DNA from: Actinomycetes bacterium
Lineage (GTDB): Bacteria; Actinomycetota; Thermoleophilia; Solirubrobacterales; 70-9
Assembly: GCA_016861045.1 (NCBI GenBank)
Contig: BOKP01000002.1
Span: 62,001-126,000, forward strand
Length of the DNA: 64,000 nucleotides
Reading direction: 5' to 3'
Below, piece after piece: positions 1 through 8,357 of the stretch. Each line of letters opens with the position of its first letter. The first letter of the stretch is position 1. The position numbers and the translations under genes were made by a program. The notes under the pieces are model-generated. The model did not search any database, was not told the origin of the DNA, and worked only from the letters and a program-made list of their open reading frames with translations.

Positions 1-81
1 AACGGCGGCGTCCTCGAGTTCGGCCCCGAGGGGGACGGCTGGAGGGTTCGCCTCTACCTGCCGGCCGAGGAGAGGGCGTGA
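1..81 (+). CDS. Sensor histidine kinase, C-terminal fragment
   Basis: Only the last 26 codons lie in the window, entering from the left edge. They read as the end of a HATPase_c domain: a Gly-Gly-Val-Leu stretch, then Gly-Asp-Gly-Trp-x-Val and a final hydrophobic strand ending in Leu-Pro, typical of NarX/DesK-type kinases. The TGA stop overlaps the GTG start of the next gene (GTGA). The pair is therefore probably one translationally coupled two-component system. The signal it senses cannot be inferred from this fragment. Confidence 0.6.
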   Translation, partial: NGGVLEFGPEGDGWRVRLYLPAEERA

Positions 82-686
82 CCGAGCCCGCTGCGGAGAG
101 CCTCGACGTCCTCGTCGTCGATGACCACGACGTCGTCCACTGGGGCTTCAAGCTCCTGCTCGCCAAGCAGGGCTGGGTCGGCTCGTGCGTGGCCGCGACG
201 TCGTCGGCGGAGGCGATCGAGTGCCTGCGACGGGGTCCGGTCGACGTCGCGCTCGTCGATCTCTTCCTCGGCGCCGGATCCGGCGCCGACCTGTGCGAGG
301 AGATCAGGCGCATCTCACCCGACACGCGCGTGCTGCTGATGTCGGGCGCCGGCACGATCTCGCCCGGGGCGGCGCGCGCCGCCGGAGCCGCCGGCTTCGT
401 GTCGAAGAGCTGGCGCGCCGCCGACATCGCGATGGCCGTGCGGATGGTCGGAAACGGGATGACCGTCTTCGAGCCGGGCGCCGAGCCGGCCGAGGCGGGG
501 CTCTCGGCCCGGGAGCGCGAGGTCCTGCGGCTGATCGCCGCGGGGGCCACCAACCGCGAGATCGCCGAGCGTCTCTACCTCTCCCCGCACACGATCAAGG
601 AGTACACGAGCTCGCTCTACCGCAAGCTCGGGGTCCGCAACCGGGCCGAAGCCGCGAGCCGCGCCGAGCAGCTCGGGCTCGGCTGA
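78..686 (+). CDS. NarL/FixJ-family response regulator
   Basis: This 202-residue protein has a receiver domain (about 10-125) and a LuxR-type helix-turn-helix (about 141-200). Visible receiver residues are the acidic pair D15/D16, the likely phospho-acceptor D61, S89 and the conserved lysine K110. The C-terminal half carries the LSxREREVL start and the TNREIAERLxLS recognition helix of NarL regulators. It is probably a DNA-binding activator phosphorylated by the kinase whose end precedes it. It starts with GTG and overlaps that gene by 4 nt. Targets are unknown. The fatty-acid operon follows after a hairpin, so joint transcription is not assumed. Confidence 0.9.
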   Translation: MTEPAAESLDVLVVDDHDVVHWGFKLLLAKQGWVGSCVAATSSAEAIECLRRGPVDVALVDLFLGAGSGADLCEEIRRISPDTRVLLMSGAGTISPGAARAAGAAGFVSKSWRAADIAMAVRMVGNGMTVFEPGAEPAEAGLSAREREVLRLIAAGATNREIAERLYLSPHTIKEYTSSLYRKLGVRNRAEAASRAEQLGLG

Positions 687-704
687 CCCCCCGGGCCGTC
701 GCGG

Positions 705-729
705 CCGATCCCCCCGGTCGGGGGATCGG
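705..729 (+). terminator. Hairpin after the response regulator
   Basis: A perfect 10-bp inverted repeat (705-714 and 720-729) surrounds a 5-nt loop, 19 nt after the response-regulator stop. It has no T-tract, as is common in GC-rich Actinobacteria. It probably separates the two-component genes from the fatty-acid operon. Confidence 0.5.
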
Positions 730-780
730 GCCGGCTCGGAGGCTCACCCGCGCCGGGGCCGAGGGTAGAAGCTTTCGCAG

Positions 781-1629
781 ATGCCGACCGCGCTCCTCTT
801 CCCCGGCCAGGGCGCCCCCGCCGCCGATTGGCGGGACGCGATCGCGCGCTGGTGCCCGGAACTGCTCGCGGAGGCCCGGCGATTGCTCGGCGGTCGCGAC
901 CCGCTCGAGCGGTTCGGCACCGGGACCGAGTTCGACCAACCGGCGATCTACTCGGCCTCGATCGCCGCCTTCGCGGCCGCGGGGCGCCCCGCGGCGACCT
1001 TCCACGCCGGGCATTCGATGGGGGAGATCGCGGCGCTCGCCTGCGCCGGCGCGTTCTCCGAGCGGGACGGCCTCCGGGTCGTCGTCGAGCGCGGCCGGCT
1101 GATGGCCGCGGCCGCGGGAGGTGCCGGCGCGATGCTCGCGGTTCGGGTCGGCGCCGACGAGGTCGCCGGCACCGCCGCGGCATCCGGGGTCGTGATCGCC
1201 AACCTCAACTCCCCGTCGCAGACGGTCCTCTCCGGCCCGGTCCCGGCGATCGAGCGGGCCGCCGCCGAGCTCGGCGAGCGCGGCATCAAGGCGAAGCGGC
1301 TGGCGATCGGCGGCGCCTTCCACTCCCCCGCGATGGCGCCCGCCGCCGAGCGGTTCCGCCGCTTCCTCGCGGGGATCCGGTTCAAGGCCCCGAGCGTCCC
1401 CGTGCTGAGCGGCCGCACCGGGAGGGCGTTCACCGACCCCGTCTCCGAGCTCGCCGCCTCGCTGCTCGCCCCGGTGCGCTGGATCGACGTCGTCGCGAGC
1501 CTCGACGCCGCGGGGGTCACGAGCTTCCGCGAGATCGGACCGGGAAGGGCGCTGACCGGCCTCGTCCGCAAGATCCTGCCGTCCGCGGACGCCGAGGCGA
1601 GCGCTCCGCCGGAGGCGATCGGTGCCTGA
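781..1629 (+). CDS. fabD: Malonyl-CoA:ACP transacylase
   Basis: FabD moves malonyl groups from CoA to acyl carrier protein, supplying the extender for fatty-acid elongation in the cytoplasm. The 282-residue protein shows the N-terminal FPGQGA motif, the nucleophile elbow GHSMG with S79, the carboxylate-binding R104 and the catalytic H181 in AFHSPAM. It is slightly shorter than typical FabD (about 305) but complete. It is the first gene of a plus-strand operon that runs to fabI at 8272, and its end overlaps fabH by 8 nt. Confidence 0.95.
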   Translation: MPTALLFPGQGAPAADWRDAIARWCPELLAEARRLLGGRDPLERFGTGTEFDQPAIYSASIAAFAAAGRPAATFHAGHSMGEIAALACAGAFSERDGLRVVVERGRLMAAAAGGAGAMLAVRVGADEVAGTAAASGVVIANLNSPSQTVLSGPVPAIERAAAELGERGIKAKRLAIGGAFHSPAMAPAAERFRRFLAGIRFKAPSVPVLSGRTGRAFTDPVSELAASLLAPVRWIDVVASLDAAGVTSFREIGPGRALTGLVRKILPSADAEASAPPEAIGA

Positions 1630-2626
1630 GGCCGCCGTCGTCCCTCCGTCTCCCCCGGCGGCGAGCGGGGTCAGGCCCCGGCTCGCCGGGATCGGGACCG
1701 CCCTTCCCGCCACGGCGGTCCCGAGCGCGGAGATCGCCGCCCGGCTCGGGGTCGAGCCGGGCTGGATCGAGCAGCGGACCGGGGTCGAGCGGCGCCACAT
1801 CGCCGGCGACGGCGACTCGCTGACCGCGCTCGCCGCCGCGGCCGCCGAGCGCGCCCTGGCCGTCGCCGACGTCGACCCCGCCGACGTCGACCTCGTCCTC
1901 GTAGCGACCTTCACCGCAGATCGGCTGCTGCCGAACGCGGCGCCGCTGGTCGCCGACGCGATCGGCTCCCGCGGCGCCTTCGCCTGCGACCTCGGCGCGG
2001 CGTGCGCGGGATTCCTCAGCGGCCTCTCCCTCGCCTGCGGCCAGATCGAGTCGGGGCGGGCCGGGGCTGCGCTCGTGATCGGAGCCGACCTGGTCTCGCG
2101 GGTCATCGACCCCGACGACCGCAAGACCGCGGGGCTGTTCGGCGACGGCGCCGGCGCCGCCGTGCTGACCGGCGACGGCGCGGGCGACGGCGCGATCGAG
2201 CGGATCCTGCTCCGCTCCGACGCGCGCCGCTCGGAGAGCATCGTCGCCGGGCGCGACGAGCGGCTGATGCGGATGCGGGGGCAGGACACGTTCCGCGCCG
2301 CGGTCGGGGCGCTCACCGAGGTCACCGCCGAGCTCCTGGAGGCGGAGGGGCTGCGGACCGACGAGGTCGACCTGTTCGTCTACCACCAGGCGAACGCACG
2401 GATCACCGCCGCGGTCGGCGACCGCCTGGGGCTGCCGCGCGAACGCGTCGTCGACTGCATCGCCGAGCTCGGCAACACCTCAGCCGCCACGATCCCGCTC
2501 GCGCTGGCGCACGCCGATTGCGCCCGCCTGCTCCGGCCGGGCTCGCGGCTGCTCCTCGGCGCGTTCGGGGCCGGCTTCGTCTGGGGCGCCGGCCTGCTCC
2601 GCTGGGAGGGGGACGTCGCGTGGTGA
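1622..2626 (+). CDS. fabH: Beta-ketoacyl-ACP synthase III
   Basis: KAS III starts chain synthesis by condensing an acyl-CoA with malonyl-ACP. The 334-residue thiolase-fold protein carries the full catalytic triad: C128 in AACAGF, H255 in YHQANARI and N285 in GNTSAAT. The start is GTG inside the end of fabD, and the first 20 residues are a Pro/Ala-rich extension before the conserved GIGTALP. Primer preference (acetyl or branched acyl-CoA) cannot be read from the sequence. Confidence 0.95.
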   Translation: MPEAAVVPPSPPAASGVRPRLAGIGTALPATAVPSAEIAARLGVEPGWIEQRTGVERRHIAGDGDSLTALAAAAAERALAVADVDPADVDLVLVATFTADRLLPNAAPLVADAIGSRGAFACDLGAACAGFLSGLSLACGQIESGRAGAALVIGADLVSRVIDPDDRKTAGLFGDGAGAAVLTGDGAGDGAIERILLRSDARRSESIVAGRDERLMRMRGQDTFRAAVGALTEVTAELLEAEGLRTDEVDLFVYHQANARITAAVGDRLGLPRERVVDCIAELGNTSAATIPLALAHADCARLLRPGSRLLLGAFGAGFVWGAGLLRWEGDVAW

Positions 2627-3372
2627 GCGCCGGCGCCGACGGACGGCGCCCCGGTTGCGCCCTCGTTACGGGCGGCTCCCGCGGCATCGGCGCCGCGACC
2701 GCGGCGACGCTGGCCGCGGAGGGCTGGCCGGTCGGGATCGTCTGCCGGGACTCGGCCGCCGAGGCCGGCCGGGTCGCGGAGGCGATCGCCGGCGACGGCG
2801 GCGAGGCGAACGTCATCGTCGCCGACATCGCCGATCCCGCGACGCCCGATCGGATCTTCGCTGAGCTCGAGGACCGCTGGGGGTCGGTTGCGGTCCTCGT
2901 CAACAACGCCGGCATCACCGCCGACGGGCTGGCGCCGCGAATGACCGACGAGCGCTGGTCGAGCGTCCTCTCCACGAACCTGTCGGGGGCGTTCCGGATG
3001 ACGCGCCGGGCGCTCGGCCCGATGATGCGGGCCCGCTGGGGCCGGGTCGTCAACGTCGGCTCGATCGTCGGCCGCCGCGCCAACCCCGGACAGGCCAACT
3101 ACGCCGCCGCGAAGGCCGGGCTCGAGGCGATGGCGCGGACCGTCGCGGCGGAGGTCGGCCGCCGAGGGATCACCGTCAACACGGTCGCCCCGGGCCTGAT
3201 CGCCACCAGGCTGACCGAGAACGGAGTCGGGGCCGGCCTCGCCGAGGCGATCCCCGCCCGCCGCCCGGGGACGCCACAGGAGGTCGCCGCCTGCATCGGC
3301 TTTCTCGCCTCCGAGCGGGCTTCTTACGTGAACGGAACGACGATCACCGTCGACGGCGGGCTCACCGCCTGA
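2623..3372 (+). CDS. fabG: 3-oxoacyl-ACP reductase
   Basis: This NADPH-dependent short-chain dehydrogenase reduces 3-oxoacyl-ACP in the elongation cycle. From the GTG at 2623 the protein is 249 residues, with the nucleotide-binding TGGSRGIG (about 16-23), NNAG (94-97), and the catalytic S147, Y160 and K164 in the order expected for FabG. GTG at 2620 is an equally possible start. A G-rich Shine-Dalgarno lies at 2604-2611 and the gene overlaps the fabH stop as GTGA. An operon-embedded SDR between fabH and acpP is almost certainly FabG rather than an unrelated reductase. Confidence 0.93.
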   Translation: MSAGADGRRPGCALVTGGSRGIGAATAATLAAEGWPVGIVCRDSAAEAGRVAEAIAGDGGEANVIVADIADPATPDRIFAELEDRWGSVAVLVNNAGITADGLAPRMTDERWSSVLSTNLSGAFRMTRRALGPMMRARWGRVVNVGSIVGRRANPGQANYAAAKAGLEAMARTVAAEVGRRGITVNTVAPGLIATRLTENGVGAGLAEAIPARRPGTPQEVAACIGFLASERASYVNGTTITVDGGLTA

Positions 3373-3396
3373 GCGAACGAAAGGAAGTAGGAGCAC

Positions 3397-3648
3397 ATGG
3401 CAAGCACGACCCTCACCCCCGAAGCCGTGGAGGCGCGCGTCGGCGCGGCGCTGATCGAGTTCGGCGCCGACCCCGGGGCGATCTCGCCGGCGGCCACCTG
3501 GGAAGAGCTCGACATCGACTCGCTCGACCTCGTCGAGCTCGCCCAGATGATCGAGGACGACTACGGCGTCGAGCTGCGCGAGAGCGACATCGAGCAGCTC
3601 GAGACGGTCGCCGACGCGGTCGCGGCCGTGATCGAGCGGGCCGGCTGA
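3397..3648 (+). CDS. acpP: Acyl carrier protein
   Basis: This 83-residue acidic protein has the DSLD motif in which S42 would receive 4'-phosphopantetheine. The acpS gene for that modification is in this window at 27943-28326. It carries intermediates between the fab enzymes around it. Translation starts at ATG after a strong GGAAG/AGGAG region, the best ribosome-binding site of the operon, consistent with ACP being needed in excess. Confidence 0.95.
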   Translation: MASTTLTPEAVEARVGAALIEFGADPGAISPAATWEELDIDSLDLVELAQMIEDDYGVELRESDIEQLETVADAVAAVIERAG

Positions 3649-3650
3649 GC

Positions 3651-4856
3651 GTGAGCCGCCGGGTCGCGATAACGGGCGTCGGCGCCGTCACCCCGCTCGG
3701 GGTCGGCGCCGACGCGCTGATCGACCGCTGGTGCGCGGGCGATGTCGGGATCGTCGACGGCGTCGCCGCCTGCGCCGGGTTCGACCCGGCCGATCACCTC
3801 TCGGTCAAGGAACGGCGTCGGGCCGACCGCTTCACCCAGCTCGCGCTGGTCGCCGCCCGCGAGGCGATTACGGACGCCGGGTGGGACCCGGGACTGCCCT
3901 GTGCCGGGGAGCGGGTCGGCTGCATAATCGGCACCGGCGTCGGCGGCATCGGCACGATCGAGGACCAGCACGACGTCCTCCGCGACCGGGGGCCCGGCTC
4001 GCTCAGCCCGCTGGCGGTCCCGCTGATGATGGCGAACGCCGCCAGCGGCGTCGTCGCGATGCGCCACGGGCTCAAGGGCGAGTGCTACGGCACGGTGTCG
4101 GCCTGCGCCGCCGGGGCGCACGCGATCGGCGCCGGGCTGCGCCTCGTCCGCCACGGCGTCGTCGATGCCTGCCTCGTCGGGGGCGCGGAGGCGGCGATCA
4201 CGCCGCTCGCCGGGGCCTCCTTCGTCGGCATGGGCGCGACCTCCGCCAGCGGCGTCAGCCGGCCCTTCGACCGCCGCCGGGACGGCTTCGTGCTCGGGGA
4301 GGGCGCCGGGGCCCTCGCGCTCGAGCCCGAGGGACCGGCGCGCCGGCGCGGCGCCCGCATCCTCGGCTGGCTCGACGGCTATGCCGCTACCGCCGACGCG
4401 CACCACCTGACCGCCCCCGAGCCCGCGGGCGACGGGTCCGCGCGGGCGATCGCGGCGGCGATCGCGGACGCCGGGTGGATGCCGGCCGAGATCGACTACG
4501 TCAATGCCCACGGCACCTCCACCCCGCTCAACGACCGATCCGAGACGATCGCGCTGAAGCGAGCCCTCGGCGACGCCGCCGCCGCCGCCCCGGTCTCCTC
4601 GGCCAAGTCGGCGATCGGCCACCTGCTCGGCGCCGCCGGCGCGGTCGAGGCGGTCGCCACGGTCCTCGCCTTCGAGCGGGGCGTGATCCCGCCGACCCTG
4701 GGCTACGAGGAGCCCGACCCCGAGCTCGACCTCGACTACGTGCCGCGGGTCCCGCGCCGCCTCGCCCGCAACGGCAGGGCCCCGCGCGCGATCTCGAACT
4801 CGTTCGGCTTCGGCGGGCACAACGCCGTGATCTGCATCGAGGGTGCCGGCCGGTGA
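3651..4856 (+). CDS. fabF: Beta-ketoacyl-ACP synthase II
   Basis: This is the elongating condensing enzyme. The 401-residue thiolase-fold protein shows C152 in VSACAAGAH, H287 in NAHGTSTPLND, K319 and H324 in SAIGHLLGAAG, the Cys-His-His set of KAS I/II. It begins with GTG two bases after the acpP stop. The actinobacterial homologues KasA/KasB sit in the same relation to ACP and an AccD6-type carboxylase, as here. It overlaps the next gene by GTGA. Confidence 0.95.
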   Translation: MSRRVAITGVGAVTPLGVGADALIDRWCAGDVGIVDGVAACAGFDPADHLSVKERRRADRFTQLALVAAREAITDAGWDPGLPCAGERVGCIIGTGVGGIGTIEDQHDVLRDRGPGSLSPLAVPLMMANAASGVVAMRHGLKGECYGTVSACAAGAHAIGAGLRLVRHGVVDACLVGGAEAAITPLAGASFVGMGATSASGVSRPFDRRRDGFVLGEGAGALALEPEGPARRRGARILGWLDGYAATADAHHLTAPEPAGDGSARAIAAAIADAGWMPAEIDYVNAHGTSTPLNDRSETIALKRALGDAAAAAPVSSAKSAIGHLLGAAGAVEAVATVLAFERGVIPPTLGYEEPDPELDLDYVPRVPRRLARNGRAPRAISNSFGFGGHNAVICIEGAGR

Positions 4857-6310
4857 GCGTCGCCGCCGCCTCTCCCGCGCGAGCGTCGGTCCCGCACGCC
4901 GGCGCGCCGGCGACGGGGGCCGCCGCGGCCGCGAGGCGGATCGACTCCGTCTGCGATCGGGGCAGCTTCCACCCGATCCGGACGGCCGTCTTGTCGAGGC
5001 GCGCCCGGCGCCGCGAGGCCGGCGACGGGGTGCTCGCCGGAAGCTGCGCCATCGGCGGTCGCCCCGCGTTCGTCTATGCCCAGGACCCCGCGTTCCTGGG
5101 CGGCTCGCTCGGCGCGGCCCAGGCCGAGACGATCGTCCGCATCCTCGCGGCCGCCCGCCAGTCCGGCGTGCCCGCGGTCGGGCTGATCCATTCCGGCGGC
5201 GCCCGGATGGACGAGGGCGCCGCCGCACTCGAGGGCTACGGCCGCATCTTCACCGAGCACGTCCGCTCGTCCGGCTGGATCCCGCAGCTGTCGGTGATCT
5301 ACGGGACCTCGGCAGGCGGCGGCTGCTACTCACCGGCGCTGAACGACCTCGTGATCATGTGCCGCAAGGCGAGCATGTTCCTGACCGGCCCCAAGGTCGT
5401 CGAGGAGGTCCTCGGCGAGCGGCTGGGCAAGGAGGAGCTCGGCGGCCCCGGCGTCCACGCAACGAACGGCGTCGCCCCGCTCGTCGCCGCCGACGATGCC
5501 GATGCGGCCCGCCTCGTCCGCTCGGTCCTCTCCTTCCTTCCCCAGAACAGCTCCGAGCCGCCGCCCTTGTCACAGCCGGCGCCGGCGCCGGAGGCGTCTC
5601 CGGCGGCGCTCGTCCCCTCCTCGTCGCGACGGGTCTACGACGTCGCCGCGGTCGTCGCCGCGATCGCCGACCGTGGCTCGGTCCTCGAGCTCGGCGACCG
5701 CTGGGCGCGCAACCTCTGGGTCGGCCTGGCACGGCTCGCCGGCCGCCCGGTCGGCATCGTCGCCAACCAGCCCCGGCATCGGGCCGGGGTCCTCGACTCC
5801 GCGACCGCCGAGAAGGGCGCCTGGTTCATCGGCCTCTGCGACGACTACGGGCTGCCGCTCGTCGTCCTCGAGGACACCCCGGGGTTCATGCCCGGGAGCG
5901 CCGAGGAGTCCCGCGGCGTCATCCGCCACGGCGCGAAGCTCGTCCGCGCATTCGCCCGGGCCGGCGTCCCGCGGATCACGGTCGTGCTCCGCAAGGGGTT
6001 CGGCGGGGCCTTCATCACGATGAACTCACGCGCGCTCGGCGCCGATCTCGTCCTCGCCTGGCCCGGGGCGGAGATCGGGATCATGGCCGCGACCCAGGCC
6101 GTCGGCATCCAGCACGCCCGCGATCTCGCCGCCGCCGCCGACCCCGACGGTCTGCGTGCCCGTCTCGCCGACGCCTACCGGGGCGAGCACACCACCGCCG
6201 CGGTGGCCGCCGCCGACGGCATCGTCGACGAGGTCGTCGCGCCGGACGCGACGCGGGAGCGGCTGATCGCGGCGCTGGCCGCGCTCGGCGGCGCGAGGCG
6301 GGCGCGATGA
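4853..6310 (+). CDS. accD: Acyl-CoA carboxylase carboxyltransferase (AccD6/PccB type)
   Basis: The 485-residue protein has the two crotonase-like halves of a biotin-dependent carboxyltransferase. The N half contains GGARMDEG and GTSAGGGCYSPAL. The C half contains EDTPGFMPG, KGFGGAFITM and GAEIGIMAA, separated by a Pro/Ala linker. It transfers CO2 from carboxybiotin to acetyl-CoA or propionyl-CoA. Its place after fabF matches mycobacterial accD6, so malonyl-CoA supply for this operon is the likely role. No biotin carboxylase or carrier subunit is in the window. The GTG start overlaps the fabF stop, and the end overlaps the next gene as ATGA. Confidence 0.9.
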   Translation: MSVAAASPARASVPHAGAPATGAAAAARRIDSVCDRGSFHPIRTAVLSRRARRREAGDGVLAGSCAIGGRPAFVYAQDPAFLGGSLGAAQAETIVRILAAARQSGVPAVGLIHSGGARMDEGAAALEGYGRIFTEHVRSSGWIPQLSVIYGTSAGGGCYSPALNDLVIMCRKASMFLTGPKVVEEVLGERLGKEELGGPGVHATNGVAPLVAADDADAARLVRSVLSFLPQNSSEPPPLSQPAPAPEASPAALVPSSSRRVYDVAAVVAAIADRGSVLELGDRWARNLWVGLARLAGRPVGIVANQPRHRAGVLDSATAEKGAWFIGLCDDYGLPLVVLEDTPGFMPGSAEESRGVIRHGAKLVRAFARAGVPRITVVLRKGFGGAFITMNSRALGADLVLAWPGAEIGIMAATQAVGIQHARDLAAAADPDGLRARLADAYRGEHTTAAVAAADGIVDEVVAPDATRERLIAALAALGGARRAR

Positions 6311-6939
6311 GCTTCCTCGGGGTCACCCCCGCCCCGGGCGAGGTCGCGGCCACCAGCGAGCGGCGCTGGGTGGCGCTCGGGGACAGCTTCACGGCGGGGA
6401 TCGTCGACGGCGAGACGACGTGGCCGATGCTCGCCCGCGAGCGGGCGGCGACGATCGCGCCGACGGCGCTGCTGAACGTCGCCGCGGCCGGGGCGACGAT
6501 CGCCGACATCGAGCGCGACCAGCTCCCGCTGGCGATCGGGACCGGGCCCGACATCGTCACGCTGATCTGCGGCGGCAACGACGTCATCGGGACGGTCCGC
6601 CCCCGCCCGGAACGCATCGCGGCCGACCTCGACCGGATCTTCGGCGCCCTCGCGAGCTCGCTGCCGCGCGCGCGCCTGCTCACGGCCACCTACCCGCCGA
6701 TCCGCACCGGGTCCCGATGGCCACGGACCCAGGCGCGGATCGACGCCGGATTCACCGCGCTCAACCGGCACATCCGGGCCGCCGCGGCAGCCCACGGCTT
6801 CGGCTGCGTCGAGCTCGCCGGCCACCCCGGCAGCGCCGACGCCTCCAACTACGCCGCCGACGGAGTCCATCCCTCGGCCGCGGGGCACCGGGCCGCGGCA
6901 GCGGTCCTCGGGCCCGCCATCGCCGACCTCGCGACCTAA
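6307..6939 (+). CDS. SGNH/GDSL-family hydrolase
   Basis: This 210-residue protein has all SGNH blocks: GDSFTAG with nucleophile S27, a block II glycine near 61-63, GGND with N91, and DGVHPS with D185 and H188. No signal peptide is visible, so it should be cytoplasmic. It overlaps accD (ATGA) and sits 11 bp before a dehydratase in the fatty-acid operon. A thioesterase or acyl-transfer role like E. coli TesA is reasonable but inferred, since the family also includes esterases and acetylhydrolases. Substrate is unknown. Confidence 0.85.
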   Translation: MSFLGVTPAPGEVAATSERRWVALGDSFTAGIVDGETTWPMLARERAATIAPTALLNVAAAGATIADIERDQLPLAIGTGPDIVTLICGGNDVIGTVRPRPERIAADLDRIFGALASSLPRARLLTATYPPIRTGSRWPRTQARIDAGFTALNRHIRAAAAAHGFGCVELAGHPGSADASNYAADGVHPSAAGHRAAAAVLGPAIADLAT

Positions 6940-6950
6940 ACGGAGCAATC

Positions 6951-7463
6951 ATGAGCCTCTTCGAGAACGCCCTCGACGACCTCGAGCCGGGCGCGACCCA
7001 CGAGTCGCCGCCGCGGGTGATCAGCGAAGCCGACGTCGCCGTGTTCGCGGCCCTGACCGGGGACCGCCATCCCGCCCACCTCGATCCCGATTGGGCGGCC
7101 GCGGGCCCGTTCGGGCGCCCGATCGCGCACGGCCTCCTGGTCCTCTCCTGCGCGGCCGGCAGCCTGCCGCTCGACCCCGGGCGGGTGCTGGCGCTGCGCC
7201 GAGTCCGCGAGGCGGTCTTCAAGCGCCCGCTCGCCGTCGGCGACGCGATCGCGGTCCGCTGCTCGATCGTCTCGACGCGGCCGATCGACGAGCGCAGCGG
7301 CCTCGTCGAGTGCGAATGGCGGATCCTCGACGCCGCCGGCAGGCTCCTGGCCCGGGCAGTCGTCGAGGTCCTCTGGTCACGGCGGGCCGAACCGCCGCGC
7401 GCGGGCGCGGGCGCCCTCGACTCCGTTCAGATCGCCGACGACGGCATCCACGTCCTCATCTGA
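6951..7463 (+). CDS. MaoC-like 3-hydroxyacyl-ACP dehydratase
   Basis: This 170-residue hotdog-fold protein has the hydratase-2 core: TGDRHPAHLD with D38 and H43, then GRPIAHGLL. The usual Asn of the G-D-x-N-P motif is His here (H40). In this operon it is the only candidate for the dehydration step, replacing FabZ, as HadB does in mycobacteria. Mycobacterial HadB needs a partner (HadA/HadC) and none is adjacent, so it may act as a homodimer. A GGAG ribosome site at 6942-6945 precedes the ATG. The stop overlaps the fabI start (TGATG). Confidence 0.85.
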   Translation: MSLFENALDDLEPGATHESPPRVISEADVAVFAALTGDRHPAHLDPDWAAAGPFGRPIAHGLLVLSCAAGSLPLDPGRVLALRRVREAVFKRPLAVGDAIAVRCSIVSTRPIDERSGLVECEWRILDAAGRLLARAVVEVLWSRRAEPPRAGAGALDSVQIADDGIHVLI

Positions 7464-8272
7464 TGTTCGAGATCGCACCCCATCCCGAGATCGGCCAGGG
7501 CCGGCCACGGCCGCTGGAGGGCAAGCGCCTGCTGATCACCGGCGTCATCACCCGGCGGTCGATCGCCTTCGCGGTCGCCCGACGGGCACAGGAGGACGGG
7601 GCCGAGATCCTGCTCACCGGATTCGGCCGCGGCCGGCGGCTGACCGAGCGCGCCGCCAAGCGGCTCGACCCCGTCCCCGCCGTGCTCGAGCTCGACGTCA
7701 ACCGGCCCGCCGACCTCGACCTGCTGACGATCGACCTCGACGAGCGCTGGGGGCGGGTCGACGGCGTCCTCCATGCGATCGCCTTCGCGCCCGCCGACGC
7801 CCTCGGCGGCGGGTTCCTGGCGACGCCGGCCGAGAGCGCCGAGCTCGCCTTCCGGACGAGCGCCTACTCGCTCAAGGCCCTCGCCGCCGCGCTCGTCCCG
7901 CTGATGAGCTCGGGCGGCTCGATCGTCGGGCTCGACTTCGACGCCTCGACGGCGTGGCCCGCCTACGACTGGATGGGGGTGGCCAAGGCCGGGCTGGAAT
8001 CGGTCAACCGCTACCTCTGCCGCGACCTCGGAGCGCTCGACATCCGCTCCAACCTCGTCTCGGCGGGGCCGATCGAGACCGCCGCCGCCGGTGGCATCCC
8101 CGGGTTCTCCGAGCTCGCCGGAAGCTGGGCGCGACGTGCGCCGCTCGGCTGGGACCCCCGCGACCCCCGGCCCGTCGCCGACGCCGTCTGCTTTCTGCTC
8201 TCCGACGCGGCCCGGGGCATCTCCGGCCAGGTGCTCCGCGTCGACGGCGGCTTCAGCGCGGTCGCGATCTGA
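7463..8272 (+). CDS. fabI: Enoyl-ACP reductase, InhA type
   Basis: This 269-residue SDR is close to mycobacterial InhA. It has the ITGVIT cofactor turn followed by SIAF, HAIAFAP, and the catalytic Y168 and K175 in PAYDWMGVAKAGLESVNRY. It reduces enoyl-ACP with NADH, the last step of each elongation cycle. It closes the operon and is translationally coupled to the dehydratase through TGATG. The C-terminus ends with the usual DGGFS segment. Whether it prefers long-chain substrates like InhA cannot be decided here. Confidence 0.93.
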   Translation: MFEIAPHPEIGQGRPRPLEGKRLLITGVITRRSIAFAVARRAQEDGAEILLTGFGRGRRLTERAAKRLDPVPAVLELDVNRPADLDLLTIDLDERWGRVDGVLHAIAFAPADALGGGFLATPAESAELAFRTSAYSLKALAAALVPLMSSGGSIVGLDFDASTAWPAYDWMGVAKAGLESVNRYLCRDLGALDIRSNLVSAGPIETAAAGGIPGFSELAGSWARRAPLGWDPRDPRPVADAVCFLLSDAARGISGQVLRVDGGFSAVAI

Positions 8273-8279
8273 CGGCCGG

Positions 8280-8324
8280 CGGCGCCCATGACCCGCGGCG
8301 CCCATGACCGGCGACGCGCGCCGG
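8280..8324. repeat. Short tandem repeat and hairpin between convergent genes
   Basis: A 14-bp unit occurs twice (8280-8293 and 8296-8309), followed by a 6-bp inverted repeat (8308-8313 and 8319-8324) with a 5-nt loop. It lies between fabI on the plus strand and the propeller gene on the minus strand and could terminate both. No T-tract is present. Confidence 0.3.
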
Positions 8325-8357
8325 CGACGCGGACGGCTCGATGCTCCCCCGGCGCTG

